NCBI GenBank assembly: GCA_028564925.1
Contig: CM053030.1
Span: forward strand, 376,496,945 to 376,560,944
DNA length: 64,000 nt
Direction of reading: 5' to 3'
Origin: Lithobates sylvaticus
Taxonomy: Eukaryota; Chordata; Amphibia; Anura; Ranidae
The position numbers and the translations under genes are program-made. This document shows positions 1-12,366 of the stretch, in pieces. The notes under the pieces were generated by a model. That model was not told the origin of the DNA. It did not search any database and saw nothing but the letters and a program-made list of their open reading frames with translations. Positions within the stretch are counted from its first letter, which is position 1. The number at the start of each line of letters is the position of its first letter.

Positions 1-160
1 AACTTTTCCCGACCGAAAAATAGAGAACATGCTCTCAATCTTTTGCTGGCGGGAATTCGGCCAGCAAAAGTCCGATGGAGCATACACACGATCGCATTTT
101 ACGACCAAAAGCTCTCATCGGTCTTTTGCTGGCCGAATTTCCGATCGTGTGTATGTAGTA
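1..160. mobile_element. Palindromic MITE, cut by the window edge
   Basis: This is the terminal part of a short palindromic DNA transposon. It holds repeated sub-palindromes around CTTTTGCTGG and ends near position 157 with a GATCGTGTGTATG end of the same kind as the elements at 12367, 18216, 25193 and 63208. Its closest match in the window is the element at 25193 read on the other strand, which shares the CTTTTGCTGGC and GAGAACATGCTCTC motifs. The left part lies outside the window. It carries no coding capacity. Confidence 0.6.
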
Positions 161-814
161 TGTCCTACCACAGCTATTCAAACTCATCCTCCTTTCTCCA
201 TGTCATCTTCTCCTGGCCTTTTTCCAGGTCTGGAGTTTTCTAATGATAATGTATCTCCTTTGCATAAGCACTATGTTCACATAGTGTTGGCACCACACTG
301 TTAATGCTGGCATCCTACAGACTCTACATTACATTTCACATATGGGTCTGTGTACAATTGCCGTCATTGTGCAATGACTACAAGAAAATTGCAGCAGGAA
401 GCAGGTTTTATGACAAAAGAGTATGTAGTACATAAAACTTTACTACCCATTCTTTGTTATAACTTTAGTTCTGCTTCAAAGCACCCCTTGTCTGAATATC
501 ACATGGGTTGGTATCACCATAACAGGGACCATTTTTTATTTAAAAAAAAGCAAGAAAAATGTAATCCTTTGAATGCAAGTCTCAGGATAACACAGAATAA
601 GCTTTGAACAATGCTTATAGTTTTTAGTATTTTTTGATGGGTGATAACTAAAGTATGAATGCCATTTTAATTACAAGCTTGCTGTATGTGATACAATACT
701 AATGCTTAAAATGGACCTTCAGTTTTTTCTTCGACTTTCCATCTATTAAATCTTCTGCCCTTGTTGTTTTAACTTTGGATAGTAAAACTTATTTTTTTCT
801 GCCAGTGAATACCT
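161..814. other. No gene recognised
   Basis: This is AT-rich sequence with poly-A and poly-T runs. A short open frame at 350-607 has no recognisable motif and is treated as chance. Confidence 0.5.
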
Positions 815-1212
815 TATACAGCCCACTTCCAGTTTCTTGTCTGGTCATTAGCCTAGGCTTATGACATCATGCACAGCTCTCTCTCTAACTCTCGTGAGAG
901 TTTGCCAGGAAGGGAGGGGGGTGAGTCATAAGAGGGCCAATGAGAGCTGCAGGGCTGCAGAGCCAGAGGTGTGCCTCTGTGTGTCTGTGTAAATTTAGGA
1001 AGTGAACAGACAGCAGCTTTAGCTGCCCACAGTTAAAATGGATGCAGCCAGACTTAGAGGAGGGAGATTTCCGCAGCATATTTGGCAAGTACAGAATCAC
1101 AGTATATATACAGTATATATACAATAATATGCAAAGTGATTGGAGGGAAGCTTCAGAATGGCAAAGATGTTTTTAATACAAATTATGTGAGCAGACTGCA
1201 GTTCCTCTTTAA
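815..1212. mobile_element. TTAA-type MITE, left end worn
   Basis: The segment runs from a CACTTCCAGTTTCTTG-like start to a right end reading GCAGTTCCTCTTTAA, with the TTAA at 1209-1212. It matches a ranid repeat family recalled from memory. The TTAA end suggests piggyBac-type target choice. It has no coding capacity, and the left TTAA is not visible. Confidence 0.5.
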
Positions 1213-1380
1213 TACATAAAGTGCAAAAGCTGTAGAGTCACAAACCTAGTTAGGAATGTTGTTAAGCTTATACCATACCATGAAATGAAAAGCAGGGATT
1301 TTTTTTGTCATCCCTTTCATTTATCTTTATTGCCTTTCCTCTCTTTGCTCAAATTTTCTCAATTGATATTTCATTCCATA

Positions 1381-2182
1381 AAATTTGATCACCTCTGCAT
1401 TTTTTATTTTTGAGTTACAAACAAAAAAAAGATCAACAATTAAAAAAAAAAAGTTTACCTTCTGCTATAAAACCTATTTAAAAAAAATAAAACCATTTCT
1501 TCATAAGTTTAGGCCAATATGTTTTCTGCTACATATTTTTGGTAAAAAAATCCCAATAAGTGTATATTGATTGGTTTGCGCAAAAGTTATAGCATCTACA
1601 AACTATGGAATATTTTTATTTATTTATTTTTGTTCTAGTAATGGCGACGATTAGCGACTTCCAGCAGGACTGTGATATTGCGACGAACATTTTGACACTA
1701 GCTGACACTTTTGATACTTTTTGGGGACCAGTAACACTAATACAGTGATCAGTGCTAAAAATATGCACTGTTACTGTACTAAGGACACTGAATGGGTAGG
1801 GGTTAACATCAGTGGGGATTAAAGTTAACTGTGTACCTAATGTTTATTATACTGTGAGAGGTGCTTTTACTAGGGGAATTTATTTCCTGCTTTGCAGGGA
1901 CACAAACAACATCCCTTCCCTCCTGTCAGAACGGTAAACTGCCTTGTTTATATAGGCAGAATGCAGTTCTGTGTCTCTGCCTGATGATCAGCGGGGGCCA
2001 GAGGACATTCAGTACCCTGCACCCACCAATCGGCTTCCGTTGTGTGTAATCACAGCGAAAGCGAGTTGCTGGCGGCGTGCATGCACGCCTCTTCCCGGAA
2101 GTGTCGGATCATGTATATGTATGTGATCCGGTGCACAGGTGCCGCCCTGTAGCAGTAAACCTGATGGACCTGAAGTGGTTAA
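1381..2182. mobile_element. TTAA-type MITE of the CCACTTGCCGACC family, left-truncated
   Basis: The order of segments is that of the copies at 28494 and (reverse strand) 57417: ATCACCTCTGC, then a TTTGGTAAAAAAAT box, then TTGGTTTGCGCAAA, then CTAGTAATGGCG, then GGGACCAGT, and finally GAAGTGGTTAA with TTAA at 2179-2182. Shared order across at least four copies in this window defines the family. TTAA at both ends of better copies points to piggyBac-type insertion. Confidence 0.65.
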
Positions 2183-2384
2183 TAAATGAGAGGATACCTT
2201 TCCGATGTAAGGAAATTCTCTGTTAGACAGTTGCCACAGGAACATGCATCCCTATTGAAGACTTCTCTACTCCTGTTCTGGTTTCAACCTAAAATTTGGG
2301 ATTTACTCTCACCTTTATTTCAGGTGACTTTGGTGATCAGTACACTTTGAAACAGTGAGCCTCCTTAATCGGGACAAAAAACAC

Positions 2385-2575
2385 TACATAATGTCCAGAA
2401 TACTTTTTTAATTTTCATTAACCTTTGCATTTTTACGACAAGCTTTCAGGGTGTTTCTTTCTTCTCGGTACATGGTACTGCTTGGACTTAGATAAAGGGA
2501 ACACCCTGGAAGCTTGTCCTAAAAATTAAAATATTAGTGAAAATAAAAAAAAGTATCTTGGACAGTACTGGACAG
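2385..2575. repeat. Foldback (long inverted repeat) element
   Basis: The left arm (2390-2462) and right arm (2495-2570) pair over about 70 bp with mismatches. Each contains ACAAGCTT next to CAGGGTGTT or its complement, plus GTCCA...TACTTTTTT. A roughly 30-base loop separates them. It can form a cruciform and carries no ORF. Confidence 0.6.
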
Positions 2576-2820
2576 AAGTTTTTGTTGCAAAATACAGCTA
2601 CAATCACCTCAAACATAAAAGGGACATAGAACTACTGTCAGGTTGTTATTGCTGCCTAACCCCTCACCACCCTATCCAAATCTAAACAAACTGTTTAGAT
2701 TCTAGTTATACTTTAATGGCCCTGTGTTGGCAGCTGTTCCAGGTCAGAGAAGCAGGGCACTCAGTATCAGTAGCACCTTGCAACTATACAACTTCCCCTA
2801 GGTATATTGCATCTTGCTCT

Positions 2821-3594
2821 GTAGCCTCCCTGGTGGCATGATTGTGTCCAGATTTTTGCGTCTCAAAGCGGTACAATTGTTTTGCATAGAAATTTGGCGT
2901 TTTATATTGAAGGCCTGTAATTCTTAGCAATAACACACTTAAATCTGTCCAAACAAGAGTCTAGTAGATATCCCGGGTACGATAATGTTTGAAACACAAA
3001 ATCATGAATTATAATATAATAAATAACTATAAATAATTATAAAAAATAATAATAAAATAATAATATAAAAACAAAATACATTTCTCCACGATTCTCTAGC
3101 GCTCAATTCTGCAAGTGTTCTAATTTACTATCACTGTTTTCTAGCTGGTCTAAAACCACTTTTGACATAAAGGGACACTTTTTAGTTGCTATGGACAATC
3201 TCAAGTTTTCAGGCAGAAAGAACAGTATATATCATATAAAACTGCATGCAGGGCATTGGACAAATCACTAGGGACAAAAGGGATGTGAAATTATTTCACA
3301 CAGTAATGTAATCTGTAAGATGTATGCGTTATGAATTTTACATTTTTTTAATTTGCCTCCGTGCTCCCCCACATGCGTTGCGACGCTCGCAGGGAACGGA
3401 GCCCGGCACACAGGACATTGGGAGGAGGACAGAGCCTGCAAACACAGAGGGGGGACATCGCAGGATCCTGGGGACAAGGTAAGTACACTGCACCAGGATC
3501 CTGCAATGCAATCCCGAGTGTGGCTTGGGATTACCGCTAATGGTACTGACATTTAACCCAGAGCCACACTTGGGAAAACCGCCAGGGAGGTTAA
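2821..3594. mobile_element. TTAA-type MITE of the CCTCCCTGGCGG family
   Basis: The left end GCCTCCCTGGTGGCATGA and right end CGCCAGGGAGGTTAA are inverted copies of one another. The right TTAA is at 3591-3594, and the left TTAA has decayed. The interior holds an AT-rich block (3000-3080) and a GC-rich block containing GGGGACAAGGTAAGTA (3469-3485), which resembles a 5' splice site. A partial second copy lies at 30333-30685. Confidence 0.75.
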
Positions 3595-4078
3595 AGTGGT
3601 TGTAAACCCCATTCATGAAATTTGTCCTAGGCACAGTCATCTGTAGTGTTTACTTATCTCTCTCCAAAGCTCTAAGTGCCATGTATTTCTGCTGCTCCAT
3701 TCCTCTGGTATCAGCAGAGTCACTTCTGACAAGTTCTCCGACACACGAGATAACGGTAGCTTAAAATTTGTGTCAGGGGAAGGAGCTTAGAGGAAGATTA
3801 GCAGAGAGCTTGTCTATTCAGTCTACAGCTCTGCATGTTCCTTCGTTCCTCTGCCTATGTAGAGGGGCGGTGTGCCTTTCCTCCAATCAGACTCCACACC
3901 CACCCCCATGTGCTGCTGAAACAGGAAGAAAGATTTTAAACATAATGTGCACTTTCCAAAGAGAGTATAAAGGGAAAGACAGCAGATATACATGTAAAAC
4001 TTGTAGGAGGATTTGTTTGTGTATCATCTGAGGCTGTTCACATCACTGGGTATAGAAGAGGGTTTACAACCACTTTAA
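3591..4078. mobile_element. Complete TTAA-type MITE, AGTGGTTGTAAACCC family
   Basis: Perfect-looking terminal inverted repeats AGTGGTTGTAAACCC and GGGTTTACAACCACT are each bounded by TTAA (3591-3594 and 4075-4078). TTAA duplication with short TIRs and no ORF is the signature of a piggyBac-type non-autonomous element. The left TTAA is also the right TTAA of the preceding MITE. Confidence 0.82.
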
Positions 4079-5544
4079 GCTATATATACATACACTTGTA
4101 TTGTGAATACCTTTTTTATTGGTATTCAAATATATTTTATCTAAGGACTATTTCATAAACACAATGGCATGAGTAAAATGTTTCATTAAATGTATTATCA
4201 TTGCTAAAAGAAGGAGATAATAAATTAAAACTTAGAGATACTACAGGATTTTCCAAAAGCGTACTGTGCTTAGAATGTAAATCTTCATTGATAATCAATA
4301 GAGGTTGTTCTATTAATTGATAATGAATATGCATTATGAAATATAGGTAAACATAGCAACCCAGCACTTTATTAATAATGTCAGATTCCAACTCATTAAA
4401 TAGTATACCGAATAAAATTCTAAAGACCTCAGAGAAAAATGCAGGTACTAATGGCACTAACTGTGCAAGATACAAAAAAAAAAATCTAATTATCAAAGTT
4501 TAGTAAGGATTGCAGTATGTATGTCATACTTTATATGATGGAAAAAGCTACTACAAAGAAACCCTGGGGCAAGTTCAAAGCAGGACTAAAGTCCTCAGCA
4601 GGTCCCCAGGGCTTTTGCCACAATGTGAAACTACGTGCAGCTTAGTTGCACAGTATGGCAGATCTATTTGCCAAAGCGCCCTTCTCCGGTGATGGCTGCT
4701 ATCTTGCTCCTAGCTCTGTTGCCACTGCTAAAATCTTCATACAGTATCCTATTTATTAAAGCTAGTACAAAAAGAAAAGAACCTCCTAAAGCTAAAATGC
4801 ACACCACTGTTTATCTTTTCTAACATACCACCTAAAAACATTTTTTTCCCTGATCACTGTAAAGTAAAAGATGCTTAGATTTTCATTACTATTTTCCTTT
4901 GATATTTGCTTCTAGATCAGTGGAATATGTACTGCTGCTTACAAAGAAACGCTGCAGTATAACTGATAGATAGGAATCAATAAAAGTATTACAGGTTGAC
5001 CTTATGACATTGTCTAAAATATATTAAGCACGTGGATTTGATGTCTGCAGGCATGATGGCTATAACATATCAATGTATATCTTTCTGTGTACATTGTGTA
5101 ATTTAGCATTTCAGGGTTAAAATCTGAATAAATGTGTTTCTTTCTGTAGGAAATTATTGGATGTAAGAAATGCAACTATTTTTATTCAATACCTGTTTTT
5201 TTTTTTTTTTTTTATTTAATATAAAAACACTCTTGGTTTGCCTTGCTAAAACATCTCATTACCAGGAAAAAAACTGTGAAATTCTACCAATCTACTGTCA
5301 AAAAATAAAGCTAATGACACACATCTTTGAAAATTGCAACCTAAATGACAAATTAATGCTCTGGAGAGACATTCAGCTTGGTAAAATGCTCTCAACAGAA
5401 AGCACAAATTTAAAGCTAGGCATATGAATAAGAACAAATCCAAAGAATTGCTAATAATAATGCAACACCTACAGCGAGCAACGTGGGATGTTGACTTGAC
5501 ACTGTGGCTAATTTAGTGGGTTACAGCATATCTCAAGCCAAAAG
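4079..5544. other. No gene recognised
   Basis: This is AT-rich intergenic sequence with a poly-T run near 5196-5215. No repeat end, RNA gene or coding signal was recognised. Confidence 0.5.
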
Positions 5545-5880
5545 TTTTGTATGGAGTGATAAAGGTTTTTATTGCTGTTTGTGTCCCCATTAGGTAGATG
5601 TATCCTCTCTGTTTGTCCTGGTGACCATTGTCACTATGGCTGAAAAAGGAAAATACATTTTTGCTATTAATGTGACATGAATAGAGGCAAAATCTTTCAA
5701 TGAGGGCCCATATTTTGGTGACAACTATCTTTTAAGAGGACAAATCCTTCACTTTAGAGATATTTCTTTTAATTTTCTGTTGTGTCTATCGAATAGGAAG
5801 CAAATGAAAATCTCCCAAATGGGCAATGAACAAAAAAGGTATGGCTTTATTTATACTTTAATTTTACACCAGAAACTTAA
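5545..5880. repeat. Worn dispersed repeat, copy 1
   Basis: The segment GGTTTTTATTGCTGTTTGTG...CCCCATTAGG...GGCAATGAAC follows the same order as 53800-54100 (TTTTTTTATTGTTGTCTTTG...CCCTGTTAGG...CCCAATAGAAC). The pairing of the two places supports a dispersed repeat. Class and ends are not determined. Confidence 0.45.
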
Positions 5881-7325
5881 AAATGTCTGTGTTTTAACAT
5901 TCACCCGGTGATTCCATTGAATAGATTATAGTAGTAAATATCCTAACCTAATACCTGTATGATGAGAATTGTGTTTCCTCCACAGAAATTCAAGTCATTT
6001 GCTCCATTTGATGACCTTGGACATTGTGGCTCCTGGTACGTATCCATATAAGTCTGTCCAATCTCTAGATTGGGCAGATCTAAGCCTACCACTTACCTTA
6101 GTGCATTTAGAACACATCACTATTTAGTGATCCACCCAACATAAAGGAAGACGTTTTGGGGCCTGCCAGAGTCACATGACAGTTGGTGCAGTATAAAGGA
6201 ACCTTTTCTGAGAAAGTCATGGAACCTACCAATGGTACATCCTATTCTGAACATGCTAATGTCCTACCTGTCATTTTCACTGTCTTAAGCCTGGTACACA
6301 CTAATAGTTTCTGACATTAGTACAGTGATCTCCCCACTGAGCTGTTGTGTTCTGACAGGGGTAAGGTCCCCCTACAAGTACACTCCGGTCAGTGCTCTCA
6401 GCCATTGGCTGGTCAGCTGCTGGTTTTCCAACATACAGTTTAGTTCACCTTTTTATTTTTTTGTAAAAGGTAAACTAACACTTTAATTCTCTGTGTCCCT
6501 TAATTGGAAAATGTATGCAATAAGGATTTCTGACTTTAATTTGACTTGATTTAGGTCAATGACCAACTTTAGTGAACCCAGTTGTGTCTCTCAAATAAGG
6601 TTTCCTTTAAGTTGTGTTAACAACATCTTTCCTACATTTTTAATCAATTTGATGGAAAAATGGCAGGGGAGGTGATATATATTTGCCTGTCTGTTATTCT
6701 GCTGTATCAGTTTGATTGTAGATAACTTTTACTCTTAGTAATTAACAAGCTTTTGATTTAAATGAAAGTATACAAAGCAAAACAATAAGCTTATTGTGGA
6801 TTTGTTTCCACAAAGTCAATTGCAAATTAGCTTTTATATAAAAATCTAGTAAATAGCCTTTACGTCACTGTAAAAGTAAGCTTTAAATAATTTCAGAGAA
6901 ATATCCACCTATATAATTAAACTGCTATTGGCAGCATCCTGCTTGCTGTAGTCACGACAGTTATTTGACAGTAAATCTTTAGGGCATTCTTTATATTCAG
7001 TATTGGCAACTGCACTGTCATGCTGAAAGAATACAAATGTTTATGTTTTGGGAAGTTGTGCTTAGTGGACTAAACACAAGTATTAGCCTGGATAGGTGGT
7101 GAAACAAAATTAAAAGTATTTGGTCACACCACAAAAATGACACATTACCCCCACCCTGCATGTTTTTTTGTATTTATATTATATTATATATATATTTATA
7201 AGTAAACTCCAGTCAGTTGTTTGATTTGATGCTCTGGGGCAAATTTCCTTGGAAAGAGTAGCTTCCCTTGCCACGTGAACAGCCTACTTACCTTCAGTTA
7301 AATTGTAAAAAAAATTCTACACTAC
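5881..7325. other. No gene recognised
   Basis: This is AT-rich sequence. A possible small TTAA-bounded fragment lies at 6285-6486, and TA-rich runs lie near 7175-7200. No coding or RNA gene signal was seen. Confidence 0.45.
6285..6486. mobile_element. Possible small TTAA-bounded MITE
   Basis: TTAA occurs at 6285-6288, followed by GCCTGGTACACACTAAT, and again at 6483-6486 after GGTAAACTAACACT. The interior resembles ranid repeat sequence, but the ends do not form a clear inverted repeat. It is a weak call. Confidence 0.25.
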
Positions 7326-9813
7326 GGTAATGCTAAAGTGTTCTTATATTGCAGCTGCTCCGTAAAATATATCCTATAAAACGGGATATATCTAAACTAA
7401 AAAGGCGTCAAAAATGTAGTACCTCCCTATTTCCTCCAACTGCTGCGGGTCTGACCAAAAACCAGAAACAAAAAATTTGTGGAAACCTAAACAAAGCCTA
7501 AATAAAAAAGTGTGTATATAATTCCAGAAGTATAAAACACCTTCCTATTTTCAGAGTACCACAATGTGAATAAACTAAGTTGCTACCCTTTATAATTGCA
7601 ATGCTACCGCCAAGGTTTCCAGGGCACTAGTAGACTGTAAACCTTGGCTGGTGCGTACAGTGTGCATCCAGCATGCAGAGCCGGTGTCTGGGAGGTCTAG
7701 AGAAGTCTAGAGGAGAAGGAGGGAGTGGAGCTCTATAAGTGGGATCTGTGGAAGTGTCAGAGCCTGTGGAGAGTAGTGGTGAAGGCTCTTCTCTCTGTAT
7801 CCACCTGGTTGTTGGCCGCAATGAATAGTTTCCATTGATGTTGGGTGCCTCAGCAACCCCTCATTTGGGAAGGCTGCAAAATGAGAGAGAGGACCCAATT
7901 AAGAACCAGAGGGGAAATGTGGATGAATATTGGAGCCAAAAGACATATTATTCTGAAAGCACAAAACAGAGCTTCTTAATCAATATAAGGGATTAAGGAT
8001 CTCTGATGAGTGCAGTCCTGGAAGAGGAGCACGTGTGGCACAAAATCACGCAGTGTGAATTCAGCACTTTATTTTTAAAGCACCTTCACAAGGACTTTTA
8101 TGATAACAGACTGTTTATGGTTGTTTTTTTTTACCATATTTAAACTAAGTGTTTAATAGTACTCAATATGTATTTACATTGTAGCACACGCATTCCAGAT
8201 GAAGTCGTAATGACTAAACGTGTCAGTTCCTGTTCATACGGCATCCGGAAGTGAGGTTGCATTCCACTGGCAGTGAGGAACAACCAGCCAAGCCAGCCCA
8301 CTAGCATGCCGGATGGTACCTTCCAGACTGACCGGTGATAACAACCTAATGTTTTATACAATGCATTGATTATATTTATGTTTGTAAGTGTGATTCCTAT
8401 GTGGTTTTGTGGAAATAAATGCTTTGAATGGGATTACACTTTGTGGAGCTCTTTTTTTTTGTAAAAAAACGGCCAATCCCTGGAATGAGCAGATCCCAAA
8501 TAAGCCCTGTGTGATGGACGGAATGACGATTTGATTAAGAAAGGCTTTAATAGCTGTGGTTCCAGTGAGTATGAAGCCCCTAAGGGGCGGGACTCACGAG
8601 GTGGCGACCCCTGATGATTGGTGCATTAATTTAACATCTGAAGGACTTTTTCGATTGAAAGACTTTTTCCTTTTGTGCACAAATTCACAAAGTTTTATGA
8701 AATATAGCTCATGTGGTTAACATATGAATGCCAGTCATTGGTATAGGCAATGATAGGAGTGTGGCCAATTGCCATCTAATTATACATATGATGGAATGTG
8801 TTTTTATCTAATGCTTTTTGTTATAATTACCTTTTGTTATAGCCGCATCTTTTTATGTGGAGACACAATATATATTGGGTGAATAGTTGCACTGTTGCAG
8901 GATTACCGCGAGCACAGTGGTACTGAGGAGTGTTGTGTGGGCCCCTTAAGGCACCTCTAGTATATTACATTGTAGCACATGCTTATTCTGATATTGTGTG
9001 TAGCACTTTACTGATTTGATTGTTTCTTAAAAGCAAGAGCACTTTAGTTATCTTATTTGCACATATTACCAGGTATTGCAATATTTTAAATTGAGGAGTT
9101 TTATAGTTCTGGTGGATTTAAAGTGGTTGAAAACCCTTACAGACCACTTTGACCTACACGGTTAAGGAGATATTTTCCAAAAACCGGGCACCAATGTCTA
9201 CGGCGCATGTGCACCGATGTCTACAGCGCAGGTGCACTGAGCGTGCCGCAAGTGAAGGCGAAGATGCCGTCAATGACGGCTCCCGTGCATGCGCTGGAGT
9301 GACAGTCACAGCGCCACTCCAGGTATCATGGCGGCGGCGGAGGAGGCGGTCGAGAACCACTGCGGGGGCTTCGATCTCAGGTAAGTAATTCATAATAAAC
9401 TAGTATTCTATGCATACTAGCTCATTATGCCTTTGACTTGCAGGGTGTAATTTGTTTATTTTTTTTGTTTACTTTACTTCCTCTTTAAGTTTTTCACATT
9501 GCACAATGTAAGTAGCATTGCACTTATAAAGAGTAGCAATCCAGTATATATATACATTGTGGCACTCTGAAAAGAAGTAGGTGTATTATAGTTCTGGATG
9601 AATTTACAAACAATTTTATTTAGGTTTTTTTCCACACAATTTTGGATCTAATTTTTGGTCAGACCTGCAGCAGGTGAAGGTAATAGGAGGGAGGTGCATT
9701 GTAGCTCTACCCCTTTGACACCCTTTTCAGTTTATATATATATATATCCCGTTATATAGGATATATTTTAGGGTGGGAGCAGCTGCAGTATAGGAACACC
9801 TTAGCATTACCAA
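7326..9813. mobile_element. 2.5-kb unit with about 250-bp inverted arms
   Basis: The left arm 7326-7568 and right arm 9556-9813 are inverted copies. Both carry, in mirrored order, GGTAATGCTAA, GCAGCTGCTCC, AAAATATATCCTAT, CGGGATATAT, GGTCTGACCAAAAA and a motif ending CCACAATGT. The interior has no recognised transposase. It contains a TTAA MITE (9118-9488) and repeat-like sequence at 8020-8470. It may be a non-autonomous transposon with long TIRs or two independent inverted insertions. Target duplications were not identified. Confidence 0.5.
9118..9488. mobile_element. TTAA-type MITE
   Basis: The element is bounded by TTAA at 9118-9121 and 9485-9488. The left end AAGTGGTTGAAAACCC is related to the AGTGGTTGTAAACCC family, and the right end is TTACTTCCTCTTTAA. 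The GC-rich middle (CGGCGGCGG near 9330) is followed by CAGGTAAGTAA, a strong 5' splice-site lookalike. It has no coding capacity. Confidence 0.6.
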
Positions 9814-10024
9814 AGCATGCAATGCACCTTGTAGCGCTATACCTTTGACACTCCTTTCTACTTACCTTTAGTAAATCAACCCCATAATGTGGTTCAGAGT
9901 ACTGGCAATACTAAAATACCATATTACTAAAGGTAGTTGAAGTGGATACAAACAGCTGAAGCTTAAGGAGCTGGCACATGTGATATTCAGCCACAAAACG
10001 GCTTTGTAGAGATCTGGAAGTTAC
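9814..10024. other. Short unannotated spacer
   Basis: A TTTAGTAAATCAACCCC motif at about 9868-9884 is the usual edge of another ranid repeat, also seen at 29537. Nothing else was recognised. Confidence 0.35.
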
Positions 10025-11341
10025 TTAAAGTGGTTTTAACCCTTACATATACCCAGTAAAAAGACTGTCAGCAGGTGATACAGAGATGAAACAAATCCTC
10101 CTACATAAGTTGTATCCGTTTATCTGCAGAAAAAGAATGGCTCCGGAAAAAAACAAATTATTCACTGAAACCATAAATAAGAAAAGTCACTAAACATGAA
10201 AACATTAAAGTCCATATTGGAAAATGCCATACATTCCATAATGTGAAAAAAGGGCAACACTAGTGGCAGCTCCCCATAGAGCAAAGCAAGTCTCTGAAGA
10301 AACAAAATGAAAACAGCAGGGTGCGCCAGATTAAGTGTAGGAGTTAATACATCAGAAATGTATTGTATGCACAGCCAAAGGGCTACTCACATGGGTATGA
10401 TAAAAACAGGCATATAGTAATGAATAATGCCTGGAGTCAATGTAAATGCCCTGGAAAGAACCACAATGGTTTTGCCATTCCCAAGCTAGTTGTATCCAAG
10501 CCAGACCGCAGAATGTGAGCTGATCTGTATCATGACTAGCGCGGAATGCATGGGAAGCCGGGCCAGATGAAACATCCACAGTCAGGTGATGCGTTTCAAA
10601 ACTTCCGATTTCTCATCAGACCTAATAGGATGCTGCACATGTCAGTCTTATATAGGCCGACTAAAGCTCAGAATTAACTGTCTCTCCTGCACTGACAGTT
10701 AATTTTGAGCTTTAGTTGGCCTATTTAAGGCTGATATGTGTGGCATCCTGCTAGGTCTGATGAAAGAGTAGAGGATTTGAAACGCGTCACCTAACTGTGA
10801 ACCCACCTTGGTTCTTTCAAGGGCATTTACATTGATTCCAGACATTTGTCATTACTACATGCTTGTTTGTATCCTACCCATGTGAGTAGCCATTTGGCTG
10901 TACATACAATAAATGTCATTCTGTTTTAATGCAGCCCTCTCCTCTCTACATAAGCTCAAAATACACAGATCAAAGGATTTTTCTCAGCAGTAGAAGACAG
11001 GGAGCAGGGATTTCACATCCTACACACTGCAGAGCTAGAGCACAGAGCTTAGTGAAACTTGAAAACTGAGTGAGGGAATGGACACACACCCCTCCACACA
11101 CTGTCACAGGGAAAAATGCACAGTTGAGGCCTTCAGTCACCTGCTGTGTGCTGGAGAGGGGAGGACTGTCGCCTGGGAAGCTGTGTATTCGGCATAGATT
11201 AGTATCATCGACTCATGCAGATAGCAGAGGAAAAAGGGATTGGAGAGAAATCACACTTGGTGCTTTGGATTGTGGCAAATACACACTATAGAAAGATATG
11301 ATTTGTTACTATTTCATGTTGGAAGTTTACAATCATTTTAA
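10025..11341. mobile_element. TTAA-type MITE split by a foldback element
   Basis: The left end TTAAAGTGGTTTTAACCC (TTAA 10025-10028) is followed by CAAATCCTCCTACATAAGTT and TTATCTGCAG, the same order as in the copy at 38368. The right half resumes near 10942 and ends with AAGTTTACAATCATTTTAA (TTAA 11338-11341). The 800 bp between belong to a separate foldback element, so this is a nested insertion. Confidence 0.65.
10137..10941. mobile_element. Foldback element nested in a MITE
   Basis: The left arm (about 10350-10682) and right arm (10694-10920) pair along their length, including GGGCTACTCACATGGGTA against TACCCATGTGAGTAGCC, and GAAACGCGTCACCT against its partner. The loop is only 11 bases (10683-10693). 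The left arm is about 100 bp longer, so the right arm carries a deletion or the left an insertion. Possible short flanking duplicates TGCAG occur at both junctions. There is no ORF. Confidence 0.65.
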
Positions 11342-12366
11342 GCATTTAAAAATATTGTATAGCTATTACTACTGATTTGTTATTTTAACATATGCAAAGA
11401 TCATGTTAATTTCTAAATATACAACAGATATACAGAGAATGAAAAATAACAAGATCCATTGTTTTACCAGTTTTCCCGAACATTTAATCAATATGTATTA
11501 TCCACATGGCATAAGACTCTTCATACACCATTACCATGAACAGATTGTTCATTAAAGAAAAATCTGTTGTGCTTTTCCATCTTTATATTGTGTTGCATGC
11601 AAATATTAAATTGTTGGCACGCTTCTCAAAGACCCTGACCTTAAAGCCTAAACAGCCTCCTCACTCTATTTATTGGTGTAGTTATTGACGGTGAGTTTAT
11701 CATTCTCTCAGTGAGTAATCCTTTTGAGTGCTTATTTAGGATTAATTTGCTGAGTGACTGACAGATTCAGCACGGTATAGGTAACATATAATAAATTCCC
11801 AAACAGCAGGAAAACAGTGAAGGTCAGGAACTGTCCTAAATTAATTAGTACTGCACACCAGCTTAGGGAAGGATGTAATTACACAACAATAATAAATGGA
11901 AACTGGATTTAAAATGACTTCAGATGTGACAATCAATATGTAAATTTGTTTAAAAACAATTGATTATTGTTTAGTGGTCTCAGAGTATACAAGAATGCAG
12001 TTTTTGATCATGTCAATAATAATGTCTTAGATCCAGCCTAGGCAGAAAGGAAATGACAAGTAGTAGTATTTATTATTATGATTGACAAGTAGTTAGGATG
12101 AGTTTGCTGAGTTGTCAAGGTGCCATTTACAATTTATAAAGATTATTTTTTTCATTTGCATTATTACAATGGCTTAAAAGCTGTACATCACTTATCTCTA
12201 CTTATATGAATGAAGCCCTTGATATTAACTATCAACTTCTATGGGGATACAAGAATCCCTATTTAGAACACACATAATAACTTTTAATAGGAAAAAAGGG
12301 GAACAATGTCTCTCACTTTTACATGATCAAGACTTGTTTGTATGCACAGCAATTACAGAATTCTTA
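11342..12366. other. Non-repetitive stretch, possibly conserved non-coding
   Basis: No repeat ends or coding frames were recognised. The part at about 11590-11960 is of mixed composition with several TAATTA, ATTAAT and TGACAG words that could bind homeodomain-type factors. Conservation cannot be judged from a single sequence. Confidence 0.25.
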
